A DNA stretch of 53,607 nt from Beroe ovata (taxonomy: Eukaryota; Ctenophora; Nuda; Beroida; Beroidae): contig CAMPET010000030.1 of NCBI GenBank assembly GCA_946803715.1, positions 292,769 through 346,375 of the forward strand, given 5' to 3'. This document shows, piece by piece, positions 23,901-36,129 of this stretch. The position numbers were made by a program, and so were the translations under genes. Positions within the stretch are counted from its first letter, which is position 1; each line of letters opens with the position of its first letter. Below the pieces are notes generated by a model. The model searched no databases. It had not been told where the DNA came from and saw only the letters and a program-made list of their open reading frames with translations.

Positions 23901-26900
23901 AACTTGTTACCATGTACCGCCCTGGCTCTGCTATCACTCTGATCCTGGCCATTACATCTCCATATATATCTTCAAGGGCGGTGTTTATGTCACTTGCCAT
24001 CCTCTCAAAATCCTCCCCTTGCTCACCCGGGAAACCGCCCCCAATATCCAAAATCTGGAGAGAACATCCATACTCCTCGTTCAACTTGTTCCACCAAATT
24101 CTAGAACGTTGTAATGTTCTCCGATACGGCAAAGAAGAGTGGCAGTGACTTCCAATATGGAAACTTATCCCGACAATGGCAACATTTGCGTTGCATGCTG
24201 CTTCACCCAACTCTGGTAGCAGCTTGAGTGGCGCGCCAAACTTGGAGGAGAGGCTTGATGATCCCCCTTCTTTATCGTCGGGCAATATGCGTATCAGGAT
24301 ATTGGGGGTTGAACAGTTGAGTCTTTGCGCCATTTCACCCACCTTTTTGACTTCGTCCACTGAGTCACAAACTGTAATAATCCCGTTTTCTAGCGCATAT
24401 TTGAGGTGGGATGGTTGCTTGTATGGCTGAGCATAGAGTATTTTACTGGGATCACAGCCTGATTTAAGGACACTTTGAAGTTCGCATAGTGATGCAACAT
24501 CAAATCCGCAGGAATTCTCAGCGAGGAGTTTCACAGATTGGTAGTTGTGTTGGGCCTTCAGGGCAAAGAAAGGTTCAACTTTGGGAAAGTTTTTAACCCA
24601 GCGGTCAAACCGCCTCTTTATCATGGAAAGGTCAATGACTATGAAAGGGTCGTCTTCCAATTCACCGAGCCCTTTTACTGTCTCTGTCACAAACTGTGCC
24701 ACACTAGATATGCTGGGAATAGCGGAATCGGAACACATCTCAACTGAATGGAAATGATCCGTCTAACTGTATGATGAGAACTTATTGTGAAAGCAGCTGT
24801 TTGATTTCCTGAAACCCCCATCTCGTGCCCTATGATCATTTCCACGTGCTGTGATTTAATTGATCGATTAGATAGGGCGTGTGTGCTCATCTTTGCAGCT
24901 GTTTTACCCCATATCATCTGCCACGCCCCTATGATTACATTGATATGATAATCAAGGAGAATAGTTGTGGGCTGCATTGCGCACTTGCATTAAGACTCAC
25001 AGCCTGCAGTAGTGGCGTTATTCGCTAAATTCACAACAATTCGAGATACTAACGGGTAATGTACCTAAGTTCTTCTCGTTATGGATGTTATGTACCTACA
25101 GCATATCACCTCCAAATGAAACTTTACTCGCACCATCGTTGGACTCTAGATATGCAGTCAGGATAATCCACTCCTCGATACTGATGACATCTAGAAAGCT
25201 AATACCCCCTCCTCCTTTCAGGAGTGGGAGATGGTAGGTGTTCTCTTGACTCTCATAACGAGCATCACACCAAGGATAACCGACGAGGATCTCGTCAAGA
25301 AGATCCTAGTTTATCTAGTCAGATCGTGTACCCTTCACCAACCTTACAAGCCACTCCTAGCAGCACTAGACAAAGCTCTGATATACAGATGTATCGCGAA
25401 GGTAATATAGATGATGGACTATATCATGGACTATAGTAGTGTGAGTTGGTTTTGAATATCTGAACATTACCATGGTCTCATGTACTATTCAGTAATCAAT
25501 GATTATCATAGTATTATGACGTGACAGTATAGTTGGGCAAGGAAGATTACTAATCATTGAGTACAGGCGCTTAACAACTGCAGCACTGCAAGAACTCATG
25601 CGCCCTGACCCTAATTCTTGCCCTATGATATCCGGCAGGTTATAATCGCTGACGATCCTGCTCTTGTTCTATCCACCGAGGGACTGACCTCCTCAGAATC
25701 AGTGGAACATTTCCTTGAGTGTATCCGCCTGGTTAAGATAAGAGAAGCAGATCTGCAATATGTGCTCCCATATCTTCTCTGTGCTTTGGTTGCTCCTTCA
25801 GAAAATGTAAGTTTATAATTGACATTGGTTAGGTAATCATTTTAGTCAACTTCTTACGCTTTGGGCAAGTTTCTTGGCACTTTTACTGTGAGAGTGATTG
25901 TGGGCTACATTGCCTTGGCCATGAAAGCTACCAACTTTTCTCAGGTGCGGTCTTGGTCGTACAAGAGGCTGAAAAACCTATCCAAACTAGACAGTTCATC
26001 ATCCGCTGCTTGTTATGTGTTGACTCAACTGAACATTTCCAAAAACATTTCAAGGGAGGATTTGAAAAAGGTAGGGAGTTAAAATTTAAAACCAAATAGT
26101 TGGTAATGAAGTAAAAACAAATTAGATTGTTATGTGCGTGAGCAATATCATTGGTTTCAAGATGTGCACTACATTTTGCTCACAATTCTCGCTACAGGAA
26201 ATAGGGCGAGTATGCAGTCATGCGGATAAGGACCAGATCTCGGCCTGGCTGGAAGTTACACTGCCATACGGTGAAGAGCTATTGCCACTCTACCACTTGT
26301 TTGGTTCTGTTCATCACGTGACCAAACTGAGCTACTCTTTCCGTCTTATTGAGGTAACATCATTCTTAGTGAGGAGGATCTGTATGCTTACTTTCTTACT
26401 TGCACAGGCGAATTCTGCCCATGACTACCCCGTCATGACTATTGGAGTCTGCTATTGGTTTACTATGGGTAGCTTGACCAATCACTATTACTTATCACAG
26501 TCTGGTGCTACACAGTCAACACTTCTCGGAGACTTTACCCCTGCTACAGCTGACCTCCTGTCAAGTGGCCCATGGGGTCAGTTTCTAGCCTGTCTTACAG
26601 TCAACCCTGGTCTTATAGCTGAGTCACTCAATACAGACTTTTTGGGCACACTATCTGGTGATAGGAGGAATCTGGTTGTAAGAAAACTCCTAGAGGAATG
26701 CAATAGGGACGCCTGGGAGGAGCATGTCAAGCTAACCATCCGTCAGGTAGAGACTTTACTATCATACTCATTAGTCATCACAAGACGGCATGGTCAATGA
26801 AATGTAACGGAGTGATGCAATGTGCTGATAATTGTTGTTACCTGTTTCTGATTTTCCCTTCAGAAACTAGCTGAACTCGGCGAACTAATTACTATGGAGT

Positions 26901-29900
26901 CAATAGTGGAGGTGCTCAAGAACACCGACTCGTACAATCCTCACGCTCTGCAAGTACTCAATATGCAGGTTAGAGATCAGTCGTCCTTTTTGTGTGAGAT
27001 TTTTACTTGTTCAACCACTTCAAATCCTCGGAAGTGTGCTCCGGTTACTCCCTGATACATATGTTTCACGTCATAATCCATGATATAGGGCGCAGCAAGT
27101 ACCGATCTCGCCACTATCCTGTTCGACTTGCTGCCTGTCCGTAAAGGTAACGAGGAGGAGATTATCACACTCCTGACGAGTGTGTGTACGAAACTAGGCC
27201 CGGAAACACCACTCACCCCCACCGCATTGAAGTGTGTGGTGGATGTAATTCGAGAGACAAACAAGGAGACCCACCGCCACTCACTTCATCACGGGTGTGT
27301 CTTGCTGCTCTCCAAGCTGGCTGCCTCCTTCCCAGCTCTCGTTCTGGATCACGTGATTGCCATATTCACATTCATGGGCGATAGCACGATGAGAATGGAT
27401 GATAACTACTCGATACAGGTATTGTGGTTGTTACTACTTCACTCACTCACTCAGTCGTATCTGTACTAAACTGAACCCAGACTGACTATAGGTCAACTAT
27501 AGGTCAACTGTCTCCTATCATAATGAGCGTAGGTTTATGATTTCAACTTGGTTCAATTATACAGTGTGGTTCCTATAGTCCTATATCACAATGTTTTCCC
27601 TCGGTCAGGTGTTAATGGACGCAATAACGACAATTATCCCGGTTATGAAGCAGAAGCAAGACATGCTGAGTATACTGCGTGTGTTCTGTGATACTCTACC
27701 TCACATCCCATCTCACAGATGTGACCCGGTATTCTCACTTCTGCTGCAGACCGCCGGACCTGCTCACATCTACCATGTCTTTGTTCTGACACTGGAGTTA
27801 TGCAGCAGGTATGTGAATGTGTATAGAACCAGTCAGTTTCATCGCAACACCACTTTCTCATTGCAACACGACAAGTTATGTTGTGCTCTCATATATTGAC
27901 ACCAAGTTTTATCACCCACCCCCACCCCCCCGTTATCTATCGAATAACTGACGCCGTCTTACTTCAGGGACAGGGACCTTGCCTCGCAGTTTTCATTCTT
28001 CTTACAGAATTTGTGTCTACATTTCGGGATGGACGAACTTCTAGACACGGCTGTTTCTCTGACACAAACCCTTGCAAAACTTCCTGATAAACTTCCTAAA
28101 CCCGTGAGTTCTTCTCAATAAATGAAGTAGGTAATGTTCTGATCTCACTCAAATAAGGTACACAAGTTCACAATTTTCCTAACTGTTGACATCACATAAT
28201 CGTGCAGGTTGGCAACAGTCACAAGGTTCGGTTGAACAGCGGTCTGGAACTGAGTTTCAAAGATGCGAAGCACTTCAGCTACTTCAAACTTGGTCTAGCA
28301 ACACAGCTTTATCTTCTGACATCGAACAAGCACTTCACGGGTGAGCCTTTTTTGCAAGGTTTTTTTCGTAAGATTTATGAAGGAGCAGCCATTTCAAATT
28401 ATTTTGCTGTAAACAGAGCCCTTAACATCTTAATGTTTGAGATTTTAAATCTGTTCATACCGTTGGAAAGTTAAGGAATCGGAATGGCTTCTTATTATGC
28501 AAAACCAGAGTCATTGCCACTCATTGAATCAACGTTTCTGTTTATTGCCCCGCTAAACCTGGCCCTATCTCTGCTCATTCTGTTGCAGAATTCGTTCATT
28601 TTGAAGGATTGTTACCACAGCAGATGTCGACTACCATCGTTCATGTTCATGTTGATTGCGGGGACGGACATAGTTACAGCCCTCGTTGAACTGTCACGAA
28701 CTATCGTAGCTCTGATTTGTGAGATCAGTGGTGATGCAGCAGTAGTGCCTGTTCCTATAACATTAACTCTCATAACCATAGGGTTCTGGAGCGTCTTCTG
28801 TTCCATCGTCTTTAACGTCACCATCAACTGTCTCAAGTCAATCAGTTTCATCTGTCCGTTTTACAGGAGTATAAGCAAAAGACGGGTTAGCTTCACACTG
28901 CTGACTATTGTAACATGCTCGGCATCACTAGCTGTTTCCGATACAATTCTCTACTCTTGGGAGCAATCCTTTGTCTCCACCTCTCACAGGTGTGCCGATT
29001 TCTGGACCATCATATTTGATTACGACTTCACGGGGCGAGGGATTTCCTATTTCCTCCTGGGTAGCGGAGTCTTTGGGATGGACACGCCACAAATAACCAT
29101 GAAAATGGTGATATCGCTAGTGTACGTGGTACCGAGTATCATTGTGTTCACGTGCATGGTCCTGCAGATAAACCTCATAAGGAAAAACCTCGATGAAAGT
29201 GTCATATCGTCGGATGAGTCGTCAGCAAGTCACGTGAACATAACCGTTTTCCTCGTGTCCATGTTGTTTGTCATTTGCATGAGCTCTTACGGCGTTTTCC
29301 AGTTAGTAGAGTTTTCCCTGTCCGCCTCCATGAGCCATGGGATAGAGTTTCTGATAAAGTATACTTTCCACCTCTTCTACGCGACGTTTTTCCCCTTTGT
29401 CATCATCTGGAGGAAAAGAGTACTAAGGACAGAGTATCTCGCCTACCTGAGGGGATTGTGTTTCCTTCCTGCCACTGCTGTCACAAGGATGTGTCAAGTA
29501 TGGAAGTGTAGAACTGGGTACACGCGACTGAGAGACAGTGAACACCTGGTTGAAGATGAACATTGATTTTTTACGATTTCGATAATTAAGTTTTAACTTA
29601 GAATTTAGTCTTACTGAGTTGTTATCCTCAAGAAGAATCAGTCAATTGTTGAAAATAAGATTTTTACCCCTACGAGGAATCCCAATCAAATGGTTCATTA
29701 ATATTATCCAAATAATGACCAAATTCTCTCCCCTCCCCTCAGAATTACTGTCAGAGTCGAGCCAGGGAAAAGAAAGTCAGTTGGCTGAGCTGATCGAATT
29801 GTCCTTGTCCATCATGATCCATTACCAGGACGCTGACTTGCAGGATAAGTTTGTAGAAATGCTCAACAAACGTCTCACTGGTGAGTCATCGATCAAACCG

Positions 29901-32651
29901 GCAGCAAAATCACCATGTTGTTCGGCATTTTGATTTAGCCCGGGGCATAATGCATTGACCTCTGTAAACGATTTTTGTGGGCCCTGACCGATCTATCTAG
30001 AGAAACTCTCACATCCCTGCAGGGGTAACAATCAGTGTGACGGGGGAGTTACCATGTTCAATGTTCATGTCGGTGGTAAAGGCTCTACTCACCACAGAGA
30101 CTCCCCTCCTTCACACCAAGTGTCTGAACATCCTGCACAACCGGATCAAGGGTATGGAGCCAGTGGTTCTATGATATTGAGAAATATCGCTTTCGTTGTT
30201 TATGATTAAACCCACAGCTTTTATTTCCAGATGTTTTTCTCGTACTCTTTCCTAGTAGCGTTGTTTCATAATGATGCTCAGGTGAAAGTGGCTGGTCTGT
30301 CGATATGGAAGAAAGTACTGTGTCTCTGCTTGATACGTTGATGAAACTAGGCGAATCTCAGTCTCTCACATGGACCGTACTGGACCTTCTTGTCAAGAAA
30401 ATAGGTATGAAAATGCTGTTATCATTGATGGTTCTATTTCACCGATCATCAGACACTACCTCTCACCTCCCTCCTCCAGGAGACAAATACCCTGACAAGT
30501 TCCTGTCTGTCCTCTCTTCCTCTTCCTCCCACCTATCCTCCTCTCTTCCCTCCCCCTCCCTCCTCAGTTGTGTCTCCTCCTGTATCGGAGTACTCGGTGT
30601 GAGGATCCTACCCCTCCTCCCTGACCTGGTGTCAGTCCTGGTGTCCAGGGTGTCAGAGTGTGTCTCGGTAATCGGTGTCATGGTAACCACTGTTCCACAG
30701 TTCTTGTCTGCCTATCTCACGGATATCCTGATAGCAATAGCACAGGTATTATACCAAGAGCAGTAAGTAAGGGTATCCCGTGATATGCTGGTCGGTGTTT
30801 TGGCGGTTATTCCTAGTTTCTATATAGAATGTGGTTAGGGGATCGGGACCGATAACTATAGTGGACACTGGACCTATAATTAGGGACGTATAACTACTCA
30901 TTACTAGGACTATAATACGAAGGAGATCGCTGGAGTGACGGAGCTGATTGGTAAAAACATAAAGATCCGTGTGTTGTTACCCGCTGTTAGCAAAGCTGCT
31001 GATTCTGTTGTCACGTCGCTTGAACACAGTGAGTGGTTTCAGAAATGCTAGCACCAAAGAGGTGTCAGTCTCTAGACTCTAACTTGATAGAATATTCGTC
31101 TGAGACTCGGATTATGCTGCTAATACGGTGCTATTTCCAGATTTGGTGGCACTAACAGACACCTTGTCTCACGGTATTGGAAACTCTAGCACACATGACA
31201 TCAAGCGTCATGTCACCGACATTGCTTCCATCTTCATCAAATTGTTCTCATACAGAAACGTTACAACGAGGTTAAAGAATTGGCACGAACTCACTTTTTG
31301 TTGAGAAGAAAATGAATGAGAAGGGATTTTCGTAACAAATCATTAAATATATTTTGTTCTCGCGTTGCGTTTTGAAGCACCTATAACTCCGTCATACTCT
31401 GGAACACCCAGGTTTGAATGTGCAACAGAGGACGCCGTAGTTTTAACGTTCCTTGGACTGGTGTACAAGCTGACAGAGAAAGAGTTTCTCCCCCTCCTCC
31501 TCCAGCTTCTCGAGTGGTCAGAAGAGAGTGATGAGACTAGTACTACCTTCTTCAACCTCACCACCCAACTCTCAGATAAACTACAGGTAGTTATAGGGAA
31601 AGTTACAGGTGTTGTTGATAACTTACTCCTGGATTGATGTCCATCCAGTTTATCTGTTCCTGGATAGGTTTCAACCCAATGCGTTATTAAATCAATGATG
31701 TTGGTGGAGAACACGTTTATTATTAGAACTTCAACAAAATTTTTCAATGCCTCAGGGTCTATTCCTTATATTTGGTGGGTCAGTTTTTGCCAACATCCTG
31801 GATAAGCTGAAGAAGTTCAAGCCAGCAGGAACATCTGAAGGTATGACAGATATTCTCATCTAGACGTGTATAAAGAAGTTTGATGTCAAATCTAGAATCA
31901 GTTATTCCTGTCCCAAGATAGCAAAATATGCAACGTTTTCAGGGTTTGAGAGCAAGAAAGCAAAAATGTCTAATAACAGTCCAGACCTGTTGATGTATGT
32001 GCTGAAGACATTGCATAACATGCTTAAGTTCGACAAGTCCCATAGCTTCGTTACACCAGACAGGTAAAAGACCATCGATACCTATCTATATATTTTGGCC
32101 GCTGAACCGTTTGCCGATCTCAATTTGGCCCCCTATCTCGCAGATTTGAAAATCTCCTTCCTGTTCTTCTGGATCTCATAGCTGTCCCTGATATCACGCA
32201 TCTGACACCTGCTCTGGCTCACCTCCCTGTCGCGGCTAACTCTGATAGACTCTGGAAACAGTACAACTTCCAACTCCTAAACCTCTCCAAATCACACGAT
32301 CCCAAGGTTAGTTATCGATAAATGAGTTTTATCAGGTGGATCTTACTCGGTTCTGTGTAGTGTTCTATGAAGAAAGATAATCGTTCACTGGTTGAATGAG
32401 ATCAGTTATTAAGACTCTACTGCAATCACACACCCTCCCTCCCTCGTATGCAGATCCGGCTGAACGTGGTGGTTGTATATCACGAGTTCATCACGAGACT
32501 AGGTCAGGACTACAGTGCTCTCCTCCCCGACACACTTCCCTTCCTCGCCGAGCTTCTCGAGGATTCGGACCCTGGAGTGGAGGACATCACTCACAAGATA
32601 GTGAAAACGATAGAGAACACCACGGGAGAGTCCATGGACCAGTACCTTTAG
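20980..32651 (+). CDS. HEATR1: HEATR1 / UTP10, U3 snoRNP-associated HEAT-repeat protein
   Basis: A large nucleolar HEAT-repeat scaffold of the SSU processome, needed for rDNA transcription and 18S rRNA processing. About 1,900 residues from 26 exons: 20980-22733, 22830-23070, 23199 to about 23292, 25010-25055, 25102-25156, 25222-25401, 25639-25806, 25945-26070, 26198-26353, 26408-26746, 26864-26968, 27089-27418, 27609-27808, 27968-28103, 28208-28340, 29743-29880, 30023-30151, 30282-30404, 30480-30745, 30908-31028, 31141-31270, 31412-31586, 31756-31840, 31943-32063, 32144-32306 and 32454-32651. The start MTLLSQQLQKLSLP and FEELVSLNPCFEQF match the family N-terminus. AIFTFMGDSTMRMDDNYS, the LPHIPSHR region and the C-terminal LPFLAELLEDSDPGVE match conserved landmarks. 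Phases agree except around exon 3, where the donor is uncertain. Introns 3 and 15 each contain another gene. Confidence 0.95.
23443..24738 (-). CDS. Ornithine decarboxylase-family PLP enzyme, intronless, nested in HEATR1
   Basis: Group IV PLP-dependent decarboxylase, which converts ornithine to putrescine at the head of polyamine synthesis. 431 residues without introns, antisense inside HEATR1 intron 3. Active-site residues are intact: PLP-lysine Lys61 (PFFALKAQHN), His194 (SFHIGSHC), glycine loop DIGGGFPG at 231-238, EPGRY at 271-275, the Asp of MWDKK, and the catalytic Cys378 in WGPTCDSSDKL. This argues against an antizyme inhibitor, which loses such residues. Two oddities stand out: an acidic, Asn-rich insert of about 40 residues at roughly 333-370 before WGPTC, and an end only 12 residues after FNGFPFPKTYF, so the vertebrate-type C-terminal PEST degron is absent. 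Lack of introns suggests an old retrocopy. Substrate could also be arginine or lysine. Confidence 0.92.
   Translation of the reverse strand: MCSDSAIPSISSVAQFVTETVKGLGELEDDPFIVIDLSMIKRRFDRWVKNFPKVEPFFALKAQHNYQSVKLLAENSCGFDVASLCELQSVLKSGCDPSKILYAQPYKQPSHLKYALENGIITVCDSVDEVKKVGEMAQRLNCSTPNILIRILPDDKEGGSSSLSSKFGAPLKLLPELGEAACNANVAIVGISFHIGSHCHSSLPYRRTLQRSRIWWNKLNEEYGCSLQILDIGGGFPGEQGEDFERMASDINTALEDIYGDVMARIRVIAEPGRYMVTSSGNVVAHVIAEKEVSSGKAEFVLNTGVYGALSSSMWDKKAARSSVPYVVKSGVKLNGKTEQHEDEVDEIITNGKDMNGNSEKVLDKNGPSEVVLWGPTCDSSDKLVDGYCLNGVKRGDWIVFPDLGAYCSNIMTNFNGFPFPKTYFVRSDEL
28484..29566 (+). CDS. Divergent rhodopsin-like 7TM receptor, intronless, nested in HEATR1
   Basis: 360 residues in one exon, sense strand, inside HEATR1 intron 15 (28341-29742). 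Seven hydrophobic segments are visible at roughly 16-37, 49-75, 92-118, 134-155, 206-232, 250-275 and 286-312, followed by a basic juxtamembrane stretch (WRKRVLRTEY) and a Cys-containing cytoplasmic tail. The third segment ends NCLKSISFICPFYR, so the usual DRY box is missing although the following I-x-PF intracellular-loop pattern remains. NPxxY in the seventh segment is replaced by FYATFFPFVIIW. A Cys in the second extracellular loop (SHRCADFW) could pair with one near segment 3. This pattern fits a lineage-specific orphan receptor in a non-bilaterian animal. Ligand and G-protein coupling cannot be inferred. Confidence 0.8.
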   Translation: MASYYAKPESLPLIESTFLFIAPLNLALSLLILLQNSFILKDCYHSRCRLPSFMFMLIAGTDIVTALVELSRTIVALICEISGDAAVVPVPITLTLITIGFWSVFCSIVFNVTINCLKSISFICPFYRSISKRRVSFTLLTIVTCSASLAVSDTILYSWEQSFVSTSHRCADFWTIIFDYDFTGRGISYFLLGSGVFGMDTPQITMKMVISLVYVVPSIIVFTCMVLQINLIRKNLDESVISSDESSASHVNITVFLVSMLFVICMSSYGVFQLVEFSLSASMSHGIEFLIKYTFHLFYATFFPFVIIWRKRVLRTEYLAYLRGLCFLPATAVTRMCQVWKCRTGYTRLRDSEHLVEDEH

Positions 32652-34018
32652 TGGACGGATTGGGGAATATGCCATGAGCGAACTACTAGTCTAGAGTTCT
32701 AGTTTAACTCGTGTTCTGTACGATTTATCCGGCGGTTAATTATGATTTTGCTTTAATAAGATTGATTGGTTTCATTCATAAACTTTCGTCTTCCATCACA
32801 TTTCGATCATAAGACTCAAAAATGCTTGATAGAAACTTGATAGAATTTCAATAACATAATTACTCTTCTTAGCATAAGCAGGCGCTGTGCACCACAATTA
32901 GGTGGCATTTGCTGTGATGGTAACCAATATTGTCCTTCAATACCCCCTGCAACAACACCCTCCATGGTGAGTTGGAGGATATTTTGTTTCAACTCTTCCA
33001 TAGTGTGAACAACATCCTATTTTGTGTTGATAAATGATAATAGTCATCACTATTATGCCACTCATTAATAATGACGTACTACGTTCAGATCTGATGACAC
33101 GTGCGGTGAAAGATTGGTTGATTGACACCCAGAAAACGATGAGAATACCAGACTCCTGCGAAATCTGGTTCACAAGGAAGGTACCTATGTGTTTCCTACA
33201 TCTTGATTTCGATACCATTTTATAATTTAACACATCTAGGCCGTCACTCACATTAATCTCCAAAATATCATTCATCAAGTTGTCAACAGATAAGATGGAC
33301 AAAATTGTGTCTTAAACTATCAATGAATGTGGATCTGCTGATTAAAAGTAATGAAACAATCCTGAAATTATTAGTAGTAGTGACAGATAGCAGATGCCAA
33401 ATACCAACTACGATTCTAAAAACATATATTGTTGGTACAGTGCTAATAAAAGATGTTGACACTGGCCCCACTGGGGGTGAAGACTGAAGACATTAGAAAA
33501 AAGTGGGTGATATCAAGGAATATGGAGAAAGTATAATAAGTAGACCGAGTCGGCCCTTCGGGTCCTTCTTGCTCGCACGTTCAACATCAGCTACAGATGT
33601 CAGGATGAAATGAACTCATCATTAAGTAAAAGTTTGTTTCAAGTTGATTGAGCGAATTCGATCAAATAACAGGCATATTATCATTAACCCGGAATGGAAG
33701 AAAATCACCAAGATTCTATGTCCATGAAACTAGGTTTCTAGCTTAGGCGAAAAACTTACTTTTTCTTAGATTATCGTGAGGTATAGTATCAAAATAAAAA
33801 TACGTATAACATCAAAACTTCAAATTACAAGCAAATAGACAGTTCGAGAATATGCGCGTGCAAAATAGGCGTGCGCGGCGCCTAAACGTTCCACTTCCAG
33901 AAATTGATAGAGGAAAATGATATAGCAGTATTCCGTAACGACGCGCACTCATCACATGTGACGACCACGCCCACTTTTCATGTTAGCGTTACGCGATCCT
34001 TGCTTGTTACACCGTGCT
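32652..34018. other. Gap between HEATR1 and the ankyrin gene
   Basis: These two genes converge, so the stretch should hold both 3' UTRs. I see no clear AATAAA close to either stop. A GC-rich motif ggcccttcgggtcc occurs at about 33553-33566 in otherwise AT-rich sequence and recurs at 38719. No coding frame is supported. Confidence 0.5.
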
Positions 34019-36129
34019 TCACTCCGTGCATCTCGGATCAGAAGTGAGGATTTGCTTGATGTCCGAGTTTGGGTGCTTGTCCAGCATTTGGAGGGGTGTC
34101 TCGTTGTCCTTATTCCGGATTATTGCGTCGGTTGTCTTGTGTTTGAGCAGCACCCGGACCATGTTTGAGTTGGACTTGGCTATTGCAGTGTGAAGAGCAC
34201 TGTGACCTGTAATACAGGATGTCACTAATGCGAGTTTTGTTTGTTGGTGAGAGCCATAATCAATGGTAATGGTTACGTAACGGTCATGATACTGACACAG
34301 TAGACACTCACTAATGACAAGTAAGCATTCTCATTTTCAAACTACAATTCTAAGGGTTGATGTCAACTCGACGAGGTACCTGATGCACTGAGAATGTTGG
34401 GGTTCGCTCCTTTGTTAAGTAACATCTCAGTACAATTGGATTGGCCAGCACTTACCGCCTGAAGTATAAACATGGATCAGGGCATGGAGAACGTCAATCT
34501 ATCAGATGAGATTGAGGATGCTCTTGTGGATCTTTTTCATGGGGAGGAGTGTCAAATTCTTACTTTCATAAGAGGCGTTTCACCAAACCCGTCCAGTGCA
34601 TCTAACTCTGCTTTAGCCTTAACCAGGACCTTAACAATATCTGATTTTCCTTTCATCGCTGCATACCCTGTAGCAACATGATTCAATGGATACCTATGTA
34701 CTTTAATTGTACGCCTGAGGAAATAGGACCATTGTGATTTCTCTTCCATAGTGAATAGTGATTTCTCTTCCAAATGTACCTAGAGGAGTAATTCCATTCC
34801 TGGCCCGCTCATTCACATCTAGCTGCTTGTGTTCTAGCAACAGTTTCGTGATGTCCTTGTACCCACACTCTATTGCTATCATAATGGGAGGATCTGACTT
34901 GTATGTTGACGTTTGAACGCTGAAAAAAGCACCAAGATTCAGTGTATCATGCCATATCAGCTATTGATTGAAATAGTGGCATTTGATAATCAATGAACGA
35001 AATTGAAATTGAATCTCACTATATTTTATTCGATCATCCAGTACCTGCCGAATTCAGTATTCACGATATAATAGTTCCACTCAATAAAGTATATACATAC
35101 CTAGCTCCATATGCGATGCACTTCTCAATTCCCCTCATATCCCTGTTCTTGATGTTCTCCATCAGCTTCTGCTCGTTTTTACTGATGTTGTTGAACCTCC
35201 CTCCATTTCCACTGATTGCTGCTGGTGCATCACCCGCTGAAAAATATTCATGTCTTGATGAAAGTTTTCAAAAACCCTGTAAAGTTGGATTCCGCGTTAT
35301 CATTGATTCTAAGTTTGTTTTTTGTTGTGCACCTTCGAATTTCGATGTGTCAGTACCCGAAGCTTTCAGGAAATATACTCAACTATTAACCCTTTTTTCA
35401 ATAAGATAATGGTCTACCACATCATTGTAAGATTGCAGACTAAAGTTTTAGCAGCTGTAGTTATGATTAAACCGCTCTTCTCTCCCACGAGGACTTTACA
35501 GCTGTGCGTAGGGTGGATCCTGAGTTCTCTATCATACATACAACTGCGATCAATCAGCCGATGCAGATCTTTTTAAGCTGCTGCGAATGTAGCACTTACA
35601 CTTTTTGTTGCTCGGCCCGGTGGTTACAAAGGATCGTATGCTTTCTTCGCCCTTGAGACTCAATGTCCCCGCTGCAAAGTTATGGTTGCACGTGTGACAC
35701 AATTATTGAGATACCTAGCTGCAATTACATATTTTACCACTGCAATTAAATCCCAAAGTTTCAGCTGCTGCTTTTGAAGGAGCACTTAGAATTAAGCGTT
35801 ACAAATACTAACAAAGCAGTATCTAAATACCCGATATCATTTGCTACTTTGCAACGCCTGCACTTTGATTCTACATAGCATCTACTACACAGCTCATGAT
35901 CTATCAGCATGGAATAGTGGAAAAATAGTCCGGCCATCCAATTTTTGAAGAAGCTATTGGTGAAAACTATATGTTCATCAGCATATAATACTAGTCTGGC
36001 CCCATATCGCATTGCATGAGCTGCTGGGTCCTGATGCTTCTCAGAATTACCTTCACAGTTATTAGTGCTTGACTGCTTCTGCATGAAGGCAGAGAGTGCC
36101 GGGGAAGTAAAGGAACCTTGTTCTGCCAT
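34019..36129 (-). CDS. Ankyrin-repeat protein
   Basis: About 240 residues from six phase-matched exons: 36051-36129, 35101-35236, 34780-34919, 34564-34667, 34380-34458 and 34019-34206. The first in-frame ATG is at 36129 (MAEQGSFTSPALSAF), followed by a low-complexity, Ser/Asn-rich leader. Ankyrin repeats run from about residue 70: DPPIMIAIECGYKDITKLLLEH, then NGITPLGYAAMKGKSDIVKVLV, FGETPLMKAVSAGQSNCTEMLLNKGANPN and GHSALHTAIAKSNSNMVRVLL. A capping repeat NKDNETPLQML precedes the stop. Such repeats bind other proteins; nothing visible says which. No other domain was found, so the family cannot be named. The roughly 0.8-kb first intron keeps a partly open frame after the exon 1 donor, which I treat as chance. 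Confidence 0.85.

Noticed and set aside
23716-24114. Plus-strand frames over the ODC gene (including 23429-24148, 239 codons)
   Set aside because: They are antisense shadows of the ODC-family gene, which has intact active-site motifs on the minus strand.
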